From contig JBMNNF010000004.1 in the NCBI GenBank assembly GCA_050953825.1, positions 1 through 64,000 on the forward strand: a stretch of DNA of 64,000 nucleotides, read 5' to 3'. This document shows positions 1 to 12,800 of this stretch, one piece after another. Each line of letters starts with the position of its first letter. Positions within the stretch are counted from its first letter, which is position 1. The notes beneath the pieces are model-generated. The model was not told where the DNA came from and searched no databases. It worked only from the letters and a program-made list of their open reading frames with translations. The translations under genes were made by a program, and so were the position numbers. The stretch is from DUQW01 sp050953825. Its GTDB lineage: Bacteria > Bacillota_I > Bacilli_A > Acholeplasmatales > Acholeplasmataceae.

Positions 1-530
1 TTGATCAAACAGTAACTACTTTTAGTGGTGCTGTTAAATATCAAGTAGAAAATGAAACTACGCCAAGATATACGAAGACAGTTAAAGGTTATATTGGACA
101 AGACGTGCCAATCCCAGAACAACCAATTACTGGCTATCAAGTTAAAGTAACTGATCCAGCGCAACCAACAACGATTAAGATTTTAGAAAATGGTACAGCT
201 GAAATTACAATATTATATGAAGTTAATGAATTAGTAACAACATTTAGTGGAACAGTTCACTACCAAGTAGAAAATGAAACTACACCAAGGTTTACAAAGA
301 CAGTTAAAGGATATATTGGCGAAGATGCGCCAATTCCAGAACAATTAATTAACGGCTATCAAGTTAAAGTAACTGATCCAGCGCAACCAACAACGATTAA
401 GATTTTAGAAGATGGATCAGCGGTTAAAACCATTATTTATGAAGTCAATCAAGAAGTTAAGACTTTTAAGGGAACCGTTAAATATCAAGTTGATGGTGAA
501 GATACACCAAGATATACTAAGACAGTTTAA
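1..530 (+). CDS. Giant MucBP-like repeat surface protein, 5'-partial segment ending at an internal TAA
   Basis: The frame is open from base 3 to a TAA at 528-530, so the true start lies upstream of the window. It encodes about 2.5 beta-strand modules of about 73 residues with the repeated cores KGYIGEDAPIPEQ, GYQVKVTDPAQPTTIKI and LYEVNQ. Such modules resemble MucBP-type extracellular domains, which build stalks of surface adhesins. The stop is almost certainly secondary. The same frame stays open past it (AGT TAT ATT GGT...) into the 4746-codon ORF that follows, and the duplicated copy 1299 bp downstream has CAA (Gln) where this copy has TAA. No start site, signal peptide or promoter is visible because of the window edge. 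The stop is either a real nonsense mutation or a base error in a repeat-rich assembly. Confidence 0.75.
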   Translation, partial: DQTVTTFSGAVKYQVENETTPRYTKTVKGYIGQDVPIPEQPITGYQVKVTDPAQPTTIKILENGTAEITILYEVNELVTTFSGTVHYQVENETTPRFTKTVKGYIGEDAPIPEQLINGYQVKVTDPAQPTTIKILEDGSAVKTIIYEVNQEVKTFKGTVKYQVDGEDTPRYTKTV

Positions 531-887
531 AGTTATATTGGTCATAATGCACCAATTCCAGAACAACCAATTTTAGGTTATAAAGTTAAGACACATCAAC
601 CAACAACAGTCTTAATTAAAGAAGATAATAGTGTGGTAGTAACGGTACTTTATGAAGTTAACCCAGCAGTTAAGACTTTTACAGCAACAGTTTACTATCA
701 AGTAGATGGTGAACTAGCACCGAGACATACTAATAGTGAAGTTAAGGGTTATATTGGTCAAGACGCACCAATTCCAGAACATTTGATTGCTGGATATGTC
801 GTAAAAGCCGGTCAACCTTCAACCGTTAAGATATCAGAAAATAATGATTCGGAAGTGACGGTACTATATGTAGTCGATAAGACAAGT
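1..887 (+). repeat. Long direct repeat, copy A (partner 1300-2186, period 1299 bp)
   Basis: Bases 1-887 realign with 1300-2186 at a constant offset of 1299 bp (433 codons, six MucBP-like modules) with only scattered substitutions. One of these turns CAA into the TAA at 528-530. Divergence starts abruptly near 887/2186, where AATGCCTTCAG is replaced by GTGGCATTTAG. Copy A may begin upstream of the window. Confidence 0.85.
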
Positions 888-3800
888 AATGCCTTCAGTG
901 GAACTATTGAATATTTAGTTGATGGTGAAGAAGAACCACGAGTAACTAGAACAGTTAATGGTTATATTGGTCAACAAGTAACCATTCCATCGGTATCTAT
1001 TAAAGGATACATTCCAGCTCCAACGCAACCAACTCATATTACGATTAACGCCGATAACGATGCAGTAGCTACAGTAGTTTATATAGTTGATACAGATAGT
1101 GAAGAGTTTAGTGCAATCGTTAACTATCAAGTAGAAAATGAAGCTGAACCAAGAGGTTCAGAAACACTTTATGGTCATATCAATGAGAAAATGACAATTC
1201 CTTCGTATGCCATAAATGGATATAAAGTAAAAGCGAATCAACAAAAAACAGTTACTATTTTAGAAAAGAGTATCGTCAAAGTTACGGTATTTTATGAAGT
1301 TGATCAAACAGTAACTACTTTTAGTGGTGCTGTTAAATATCAAGTAGAAAATGAAACTACGCCAAGATATACGAAGACAGTTAAAGGTTATATTGGACAA
1401 GACGTGCCAATCCCAGAACAACCAATTACTGGCTATCAAGTTAAAGTAACTGATCCAGCGCAACCAACAACGATTAAGATTTTAGAAAATGGTACAGCTG
1501 AAATTACAATATTATATGAAGTTAATGAATTAGTAACAACATTTAGTGGAACAGTTCACTACCAAGTAGAAAATGAAACTACACCAAGGTTTACGAAGAC
1601 AGTTAAAGGATATATTGGCGAAGATGCGCCAATTCCAGAACAATTAATTAACGGCTATCAAGTTAAAGTAACTGATCCAGCGCAACCAACAACGATTAAG
1701 ATTTTAGAAGATGGATCAGCGGTTAAAACCATTATTTATGAAGTCAATCAAGAAGTTAAGACTTTTAAGGGAACCGTTAAATATCAAGTTGATGGTGAAG
1801 ATGCACCAAGATATACTAAGACAATTCAAAGTTATATTGGTCATAATGCACCAATCCCAGAACAACCAATTTTAGGTTATAAAGTTAAGACACATCAACC
1901 AACAACAGTCTTAATTAAAGAAGATAATAGTGTGGTAGTAACGGTACTTTATGAAGTTAACCCAGCAGTTAAGACTTTTACAGCAACAGTTTACTATCAA
2001 GTAGATGGTGAACTAACACCAAGACATACCAATAGTGAAGTTAAAGGTTATATTGGTCAAGACGCACCAATTCCAGAACATTTGATTGCTGGATATGTCG
2101 TAAAAGCCGGTCAACCTTCAACCGTTAAGATATCAGAAAATAATGATTCGGAAGTGACGGTACTATATGTAGTCGATAAGACAAGTGTGGCATTTAGCGG
2201 AACAGTCAAGTATCAAATTCAAGGCGAAACAACACCGAAACATACAACCACAGTTAATGGTTATATTGGACAAACTAAAGGTCTGCCAGTATATCCAATT
2301 TTAGGCTATAAAGTAGTTGGAGATTCTCCGAGTGAACTAGTTATTAAAGAAGATAATACTGCAACAGCCACCGTTTGGTATATGGTCGATGTTGACCAAC
2401 AATTTGGCTACAAGATTCATTATCTATTAAAAGATAATACCGTACTTCGAGATCCACTAATAGCCCATAGTTATATTAGAAAACTTACTGGTTTAGCACA
2501 TCCAAATATTCCAGGATACAAATTAGATGGTATTCAACCAACACAAATTAATATCGTAGCCAAAACTGGTGGAGAATATAATGAGTTAACGATTTACTAC
2601 GTTAAAGATGATAATCAATGGACAACCATTACTTTTGATCATGGGGTTAACGCATCAACAACTGATCAAAAAGTCTTTAATGTGATTAAGAATCATCCGT
2701 TTAATGGAGCTAATCAACCACCAATTACGTTACCAACAATTACTCCAAATTCAGGTTATCAGATTGACGCAGTTAATCCTTGGCTTCCAGCATATGATCC
2801 AAGTCACCAAGTAAGTAATGCCAAAACATATGAAGCCAATGTAGTAGTTAAAGAAGATACTAAATTTGCCTATAAAGTTAATTATTTACTACAAGGTGGA
2901 TCAACATCACTTCATAAAGCTTTAGAAGGCACACATCATATTGGCAAACTTAATTTAACACACCCAACAATTCCGGGTTATTTAATCGTAAGTGGACAAT
3001 CAGAATCAATTAATATTGTCGCAGTTGAAGCGCCAACAGTTAATCAACTAGATATTTTCTATGTTAAAGATAATACTCAATGGACGACCATTAAGTTTAT
3101 TCCAAGTATTAATGGTAATGGTGAAGAAGTCACATATGATGTGATTAAAAATCATCCATTAGATGGAGACAATCAATTAGATATTGTCGCTCCAACAACA
3201 TTTACTGCGAAGAATGGTTATATATTAAATGATGAAAATCCATGGTTACCATCGTTTGCGTTAACTAACAAAGTATTAGGACCAACCACCTATACAGCAA
3301 ATATGATAGTTGATGAAACTGTAGAATTTGCTTATAAAGTTAATTATTTAATCCAAGGCGGATCAACGTCACTTCACAAAGCTTTAGAAGGCATGCATCA
3401 TATCGGTAAACTTGATTTAACTCATCCAACAATTCCGGGTTATTCAATTGTCAGTGGACAAGTAGAATCAATTAATATTGTGGCAGTGACCGGAACTGAT
3501 GTTAATGAATTAACAATTCGTTATGTTAAAGATAATAGTCAATGGACAACCATTAAGTTTATTCCAGGTACCAATGGTAATGGTGAAGAAGTCACATACA
3601 ATGTAATTAAGAATCATCCGTTAAATGGTGATAACCAATTAGATATTGTTGCTCCAACAACATTTACAGCTAAGAATGGTTATAAAGTAGATGAGGCTCA
3701 AGCGTGGGCACCATCGTTTGCGCTGACTAACAGCGTATCAGGACCAACCACTTATACAGCTAATATAATAGTTGATAAGACAGTTAAATATGGTTATAAA

Positions 3801-6800
3801 GTAACATATATATTAGCTGGTACATCTATTGAATTAAAAGATGCTTTAGAAGGTATGCATTATATTGATAACTTACCATTAACACATCCAGAAACAATCC
3901 CTGGTTATCGTATTATTCCTTATCAACCAACATCAATTAATATTGTAGCTAAAGAAGCTCCAGATGTTAATAAACTAACCATTTTCTATGCTAAAGATAA
4001 TGATCAATGGGCAACCCTTAAATTCTTGCCAGGAGATCATGCAACGCTTTCAGGTCAAACTGAATACGAAGTAATTATTAATCATCCACTTAAAGGAAGA
4101 AATCAACCATCAATTATTATTCCTACAATTGTACCAGAAGATGGATATATGATTGATCCAACTGGTGATTGGGATCCAGATAATGAATCATTCAATCAAA
4201 TTGCTGCAGATACAACATTAACAGCTCAAGTAATAATTAATCCAGCAGCAGATACATTTATTGGAACTATTTTCTATCAAGTAAACGGTGAACCAACTCA
4301 TAGAAAACAAGTTCAAGTTAATGGTCCTATTGGTGATTACGTAATCACACCACATCCAGCAATTCCTGGATACAAAGTAATGCCTGATCAACCAGAATCA
4401 ATTCACATAACAAATGATAATAAAGCTCAAGTAACAGTTTTATATGAAATTGATATAACAGCTAATACATTCAAAGGAACTGTTTATTATCGAGTCCAAG
4501 GAGAATTAACACCAAGACACACTAACAGTGAAGTTAAAGGCTATATTGGTGAAAATGTACCAATTCCAGAACAAGCAATTACTGGATATAAAGTAGCTGA
4601 TAATCAACCAACAACCATTAAGATTAAAGAAGATGGTTCGGCAGTAGCAACAATTAATTATGTGCCGGATGAAACATATAATACAGTTGTCGGAACTGTT
4701 AAATATCAAGTAGAAGGCGAACCTGAAACTGACCCTAGAGATACTAAGACAGTTCAAGGTTATATTGGTGAAGATGTCCTTGTTCCAGAAAAAACAATTA
4801 AAGGATATAAAGTTAAAGATGGTCAAACATCATATATTACGATTGAAGAAGGCGGTACCGCTGTCAAGATCTTACTTTATGTAGTGGATCAAAATGTTAA
4901 AACATTCGAAGCTACGGTTCATTATCATGTAGAAGGTGAACCTTTAGGTGAGCCAAGACATACCAAAATTTTAAAGGGTTATATTGGTGAAAGTGTAGGT
5001 TTACCAGCATATCAAATTGCTGGATATAGAATTAAGGAAGGTCATCCAACTCATGTTATTATTAAGGAAGATGATTCGGCATCAGTTACACTTCTATTTG
5101 AAGTTAACCCAGCAATTAAGATGTTTACCGGTAAGGTATATCATAAGATTGATGGAGCAGAATCGGCATTCGCAACTGATAATTTAACTGGATACATTGG
5201 TGAAGTTAAAACTATTACTCACCAACCACCTACTGGTTATAAAGTAAAAGTAACTGATCCAGCTCAACCAACAACAATTCAAATTTTAGAAAACAATTCT
5301 GCAACAGAAACAGTACTATACGAAGTTGATCAAACCGTAGATACTTATGCTGGAACTATCTACTATCAAGTTGACGGAGAACCAACGCATCGATATAGTA
5401 AAGTAGTTTATGGTTATATTGGTGAAGATGCCCCAATTCCAGAACAACTAATTACTGGTTATAAAGTAAAAGAAACGATTCCAGCTCAACCAACAATCAT
5501 CAAGATTAAAGAAGATGGTTCAGCAACAGCCACAGTACTTTATGAAGTTAATCAAGCGATTAACACTTTTGAAGGAACTGTTCATTATCAAATTGATGGT
5601 GAAACTAATCCGAAATTTACTAAGACAGTTAAGGGATATATTGGTGAAGATGCTCCAATTCCAGAACAACTAATTACCGGCTATAAAGTTAAAGAAACTG
5701 ATCCAGCTCAACCAACAACCATCAAGATTAAAGAAGATGGTTCGGCAGTAGCAACTGTTTTATATGAGGTGAATCAAGCGGTTACCTTTGATGGTAAAGT
5801 CCATCACAAGATTGATGGCGCGGATTCTCCATTTACAACCGAAAACTTGACCGGTTATATCGGTGAAGTTAAGACAATTACATATCAACCACCTACGGGC
5901 TATAAAGCCAAAGATGGAGCACCAACACAAATCCAGTTTACTGGAGATGATTTAGCTTCAGAAACAGTACTTTATGTAATTGATACAACAAGTACTGACT
6001 TTAGTGCTAAGGTACATCACAAGATTGAAGGTGCTGAATTACCATTTGCCACTGATGAATTAACTGGTTATATTGGTGAAGTTAAGACGATTATTTATCA
6101 ACCACCTACTGGCTATAAAGTTAAAGAAACTGTCCCAGCCCAACCAACACAAGTCATTTTAGATAAAGACAGTGTTGTAGAAGTGACTATTACATATGTA
6201 GTTAATCAAGCTATTAATACATTCACTGGTAAAGTCTACCATCAAGTTGAAGGTGAAGAGAATGCTAGATTTACTGACAACTTTACGGGTTATATCAACG
6301 AAGTTAAGGATATTACTCATAGAAATATTAATGGATATAAAGTAAAAGAAACTGATCCAGCTCAACCAACGACAATTACAATTTTAGAAGATAATTCAGC
6401 AGTTGAAACCATCTTATATGTAGTAGATCAAGATGTTAAGACCTTTAAAGGAACGGTTTACTATAAGATAGAGACTGAAGAAACCGCAAGAATTACAATG
6501 CCAGTTACTGGTTATATTGGTGAAGATGTATTAATTACACCACAAACAATTACGGGTTATAAAGTTAAAGAAACTGTTCCAGCACAACCAACAACCATTC
6601 AAATTTTAGAAAATAATAAGGCAGAAGCTACAGTAGTTTACGTAATTGACACGTTAAGTACTGACTTTAGCGCTGTCGTTTATCACAAGATTGAGGGTGC
6701 TGAATCAGAATTTACAACTGAAAACTTTACCGGATATATTGGTGAAGAAAAACTAATTACACATCAACCACCTACTGGTTATAAAGTTAAAGCAAATCAA

Positions 6801-9800
6801 GCGACTAAAGTCGTTTTAGTTGAAAGTGCTAGCGCTTTAGAAGTGACGGTTTTATATGAAGTTAATCAAGCGATTAACACCTTTGAAGGAATTGTTAAGT
6901 ATCAAGTAGAAAATGAAGTAGAACCAAGAATCGAAACAACCGTTGAAGGTTATATTAATGAAGTTAAAGGTATCCCAGTAGAAGCAATCGCTGGTTACAA
7001 AGTTAAGACTGATCCAGTTCAACCAACAACGATTACAATTTTAGCTGATGGTTCAGCAGTAGCGACAGTCTTATATGAAGTTGATACTAACCAAAGAATC
7101 TTTAAGGGAACTGTTAAATATCAAGTAGCGGGAGAAGAGAACGCAAGAATTACTAAAGAAGTAACAGGTTGTTACATCGGTGAAAAAGCTCCAATTCCAG
7201 CTGAACTAATCAATGGTTATAAAGTTAAGACTGATCCAGTTCAACCAACAACCATTACAATTTTAGAAAACAATTCAGCAACCGCGACAGTACTTTACGA
7301 AGTTAATCAAAATGTTAAGACGTTTATTGGAAAAGTTCACCATCAGATTGAGGGTGCTGAATTACCTTTCGCCACTGATGAATTAACTGGTTATATTGGT
7401 GAAGTTAAGACAATTGTCTACCAACAACGTACTGGCTATAAAGTTAAAGAAACTGTTCCAGCCCAACCAACAACGATTAAGATTACCGAAGATGGTAAGG
7501 CAGAAGTAACTATAATTTACGTGATTGACACGTTAAGTACGGCCTTTAGTGCTAAAGTCCATCATAAGGTTGAAGGTGAAGAAACCGCAAGATTTATTGA
7601 TACTCATAATGGTCACATCAACGAAGTTAAGGATATTACTCATAGAAATATTAATGGATATAAAGTAAAAGAAACTGATCCAGCTCAACCAACGACAATT
7701 ACAATTTTAGAAGATAATTCAGCAGTTGAAACCATCTTATATGTAGTAGATCAAGATGTTAAGACCTTTAAAGGAACGGTTTACTATAAGATAGAGACTG
7801 AAGAAACCGCAAGAATTACAATGCCAGTTACTGGCTATATTGGTGAAGATGTATTAATTACACCACAAACAATTACGGGTTATAAAGTTAAAGAAACTGT
7901 TCCAGCACAACCAACAACCATTCAAATTTTAGAAAATAATAAGGCAGAAGCTACAGTAGTTTACGTAATTGACACGTTAAGTACTGACTTTAGCGCTGTC
8001 GTTTATCACAAGATTGAGGGTGCTGAATCAGAATTTACAACTGAAAACTTTACCGGATATATTGGTGAAGAAAAACTAATTACACATCAACCACCTACTG
8101 GTTATAAAGTTAAAGCAAATCAAGCGACTAAAGTCGTTTTAGTTGAAAGTGCTAGCGCTTTAGAAGTGACGGTTTTATATGAAGTTAATCAAGCGATTAA
8201 CACCTTTGAAGGAATTGTTAAGTATCAAGTAGAAAATGAAGTAGAACCAAGAATCGAAACAACCGTTGAAGGTTATATTAATGAAGTTAAAGGTATCCCA
8301 GTAGAAGCAATCGCTGGTTACAAAGTTAAGACTGATCCAGTTCAACCAACAACGATTACAATTTTAGCTGATGGTTCAGCAGTAGCGACAGTCTTATATG
8401 AAGTTGATACTAACCAAAGAATCTTTAAGGGAACTGTTAAATATCAAGTAGCGGGAGAAGAGAACGCAAGAATTACTAAAGAAGTAACAGGTTGTTATAT
8501 CGGTGAAAAAGCCCCAATTCCAGCTGAACTAATCAATGGTTATAAAGTTAAGACTGATCCAGTTCAACCAACAACAATTACAATTTTGGAAAACAATTCA
8601 GCAACCGCGACAGTACTTTACGAAGTTAATCAAAATGTTAAGACGTTTATTGGAAAAGTTCACCATCAGATTGAGGGTGCTGAATTACCTTTCGCCACTG
8701 ATGAATTAACTGGTTATATTGGTGAAGTTAAGACAATTGTCTACCAACAACGTACTGGCTATAAAGTTAAAGAAACTGTTCCAGCCCAACCAACAACGAT
8801 TAAGATTACCGAAGATGGTAAGGCAGAAGTAACTATAATTTACGTGATTGACACGTTAAGTACGGCCTTTAGTGCTAAAGTCCATCATAAGGTTGAAGGT
8901 GAAGAAACCGCAAGATTTATTGATACTCATAATGGTCACATCAACGAAGTTAAGGATATTACTCATAGAAATATTAATGGATATAAAGTAAAAGTAACTG
9001 ATCCAGCGCAACCAACAACGATTAAGATTTTAGAAGATAATTCAGCAGTTGAAACCATCTTATATGTAGTAGATCAAGATATTAAGACATTCAAAGGTAT
9101 GGTTTATTATCGTGTTGGTAATGAGCCAACTCCAAGACATAGCGAAGAAGTGAAAGGTTATATTGGTCAGGTAGTACCAATTCCAGAACATGATATTAAC
9201 GGTTATAAAGTTAAAGAAACTGTTCCAGCCCAACCAACAACGATTACGATTAAAGAAGATAATACAGCAATTGTATATGTCTTATATGAAGTAAATCAAA
9301 CAGTTAAAACATTTAGCGGTATCATTGAATATCGAGTTTTAGGCGAGGAAACAGCTAGAAAAGAAACGACAGTAACAGGTTATATTGGTGAAGTAATTGG
9401 CATTACCCCACACGGTATTGCTGGTTATAAAGTAGTTGAGGGAGCTCCAACTACAATTACCATTAAAGAATCTAATAATGCGAAAGCGATCGTTTATTAT
9501 GAAATTGATCATGAGTATAAATTTTTTACTGGTCAAGTATTCCATAAGATTAATGGAGTTACTAAAGACACCGATGACTTTACTGGATATATTAAGCAAG
9601 AACATTCAATTACTAATAAGACATACCCAGGTTATCGAGTTGATACTAATCAACCAACATCAATTATTATTACTGAAGATAATAAGGCAACAAGAACGGT
9701 TAATTATGTCAAAGAGTCATCACAATGGACAACAATTACCTTTGCCCCAGGATCTAATGCAACATTAACTGGAGCTACAACTTATTATGAAGTAATTAAG

Positions 9801-12800
9801 AATCATCCGTTAAACGGTGATAACCAACCACCAATTACTAAACCGACAATTAACCCTAATTTAGGTTATAAAGTTAATGATACACAAGATTGGTTGCCAG
9901 CATTTGCTACAACTAATATGGTTAGTGAACCAACAACTTATACAGCTAATGTCATAGTTGATACTGAACAATTATTTGTATATAAAGTTAATTATCTAGA
10001 ACAGGGCACTAACGATGTATTACGTACTGCCTTAGAAGATACCCATTATATTGGTAACTTACCGTTAATTCATCCGGAAATTCCTGGTTATTTAATCGTA
10101 GGTGAACAACTAGCATCAATTGATATTGTCGCAGTTGAAGGAACCGATATTAATGAATTAACTATTTATTATGTGAAAGATAACACGCAATGGACAACCA
10201 TTAAGTTTGTTTCAGGTATTAATGGCACTGGTGCAACGACAATGTTTACCGTGATTAAAGATCATCCATTAAACGGAGATAATCAACCAACAATCACACC
10301 TCCAACATTTACTGCCAAGAATGGTTACAAATTAGTAGTTGAAGATCCGTGGGTGCCAACATTCGCCTTAACTAATGAAGTAGCAGATGTGACAATATAT
10401 GAAGCTAACATGGTTGTAGATACAAATCAATTATTCCCATATCAAGTTAAATATTTATTGCAAGGAACCGAAACATCATTACATGATCCATTAACAGGTG
10501 ATTTATGTATTGGAAATCATAAATTAGATCATCCAACTATTCCAGGTTATCAAGTGGTTCTTGGTGAACCTGATTCAATTGATATTGTGGCAGTAACACA
10601 TCCACATATCAATGCCATAAACGTTTATTATGAAGAAAACAGTTCACAATGGACCACAATTACCTTTGCCCCAGGACCTAATGCAACATTAACGGGCACA
10701 TTTGAATATGATGTGATTAAAGATCATCCATTAAATGGAGCTCATCAACCAGACATTGTGGTACCAAATATTATTCCTGACCATGAATATATGCTAGTTG
10801 AAGCAACTCCGTGGTTACCAGCATTTGATTTAGCTAATCAAGTAGCAGAAGCGACTACATATACTGCCAATGTTGTGGCTAGAACTAAAGTTAATATTCA
10901 TAGGAATATTGGAATTATTAAGATTATTTCTTCACAACAAAGTAGTAGTAGAGCTATTTTAACTCAAGATAAAGAATTATATTATGTCGGTCAAGCGGCA
11001 TTCTATGCTTATCCATCAGTACCAGCAATTACTGAATTTACGATGTTTGATCGCTCATTAATTAATAATGAAGTAATTAAAGACTTCGTTATGGGTGAAT
11101 ACCACTACATGATTTTAACCGAATTAGGTAACGTTTATGTTTGGGGTCAAAATAATGAAGGTCAATTAGGTTTAGGTCATAGAAATGATGTCGCTCAACC
11201 AACGTTATTAACGACAGATGGTTTATATAATAATGAAACAATTATTAGACTCTTTGCGGGTCCAGATCATTCAGCATTCTTAACTAGAAATAATGATACT
11301 GGAGTTATCAGCCTATATACATTTGGCTATAATGCTTCGGGTCAGTTAGGTTTAAGAGACCGTACGAGAAGAATAACACCGACACTAGTTAACCCTGATG
11401 ACTATGGCAATAAAGCCATTAAAGATATCGTATTATCAATTCATAACTTGGCTATTTTAACTGAAGATGGAATCTTATATATGTCAGGTTCTAACTATAG
11501 TGGCCAAATGACTGATGTAGTTTCTTTAGTCCCACAAGCTAAACTTGTTGAAATCACAACAGTTGGTAAAGTTAAGCAAGTAACTATGGGTCATGACCAT
11601 ACAGTAATTATTAATGAACATGATGAAGCTTATGCCTTTGGTCATAATCGATTTGGTCAATTAGGTATTCCAATTAATCCAAATAACCCTAATCAAAGTA
11701 ACAAGACGCCAACGCCACAATTATTGTTAAATGGTCAAAAAGTTCAATTTGTTAATGCGGGTAAAGAATGGACATTCGTCTATACAATGGATAATAAATT
11801 ATATGCAACTGGTGAAAACACTGACCAACAATTAGGCCTAAATTCTAGTGTAGCGAATGTAACACCACTACAGTTAGTTCCAGCAGCACACTATGGAAAT
11901 CAAAGATTAATCGCGGTATCTGCTGGTGATGACAATACTTCATTTGTTACAGTAAATAATGATATTTATGCATGTGGTGGCAACGAAAACGGAGAATTAG
12001 GATTAGGTCATCAAAATTCTCCAGTAGCAATTCCACAATTATCAGTTGGTGCCGAACCAGTAGTAACATATTATGCTAAACCAGCTGATACATTAGATAG
12101 TGGAGCGGTTCATACACTAACTAAGATGTTAACTGAATATTTAAGTAAGGCCGGATATACTTTTGAAGTATATAGCGATTCTAGCTATTCTACACCAATC
12201 AACTTAACTGATTTAGTTGGTAGCGTTGAAAGAAATATTTATATTAGATATATTCAAGATGAAACAGAATGGACAACCATTACCTTTGATGTTGGCTCAA
12301 ATGCAATAACCGATGATGAAACAGTATTTAATGTAATTAAGAATGTACCGTTAAATGATCCGAGTCAACCAGAAATAGTACTGCCGACAGTGATTGCTAA
12401 ATCAGGTTATGTGGTTGATCCTAATAACCCTTGGTTACCAGCATTTGACCAGACGGCAACCTTATCAGGACCAATGACATATGTCGTTAATTTAATTAAA
12501 TTAGAACAACGTACAATTGAATATTATATTGAAGGACAAACTGAACTTTATAGTACAGCTATTGTTGAAGGTGTTGTTGGTCAATCAGTATCAATTCCGA
12601 CACCTGAAATTCCAGGTTATGTGTTAAGAGGAGGTCAAACATTAACGGTTGAAATTCTCGCACCATCATCGCCACCACACCCATCAGTTCCAATTTATTA
12701 TGATAAAGATACAACACAATGGGTTGAATTAACATTTAATGGTGGTGATAAAACTTCAGTCGTTGATGGTGGTGTTAACAATACCGTAGCTCTTGAAGTA

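Noticed and set aside
1..8960. Long regular repeats that could be taken for a CRISPR array
   Set aside because: Repeats are about 220 bp, in-frame, degenerate and protein-coding. There are no short identical repeats with unique spacers and no cas genes.
9436..9768. Second-frame ORF of 110 codons on the + strand inside the giant gene
   Set aside because: It overlaps MucBP-like coding entirely, has skewed composition from the repeats and no ribosome site.
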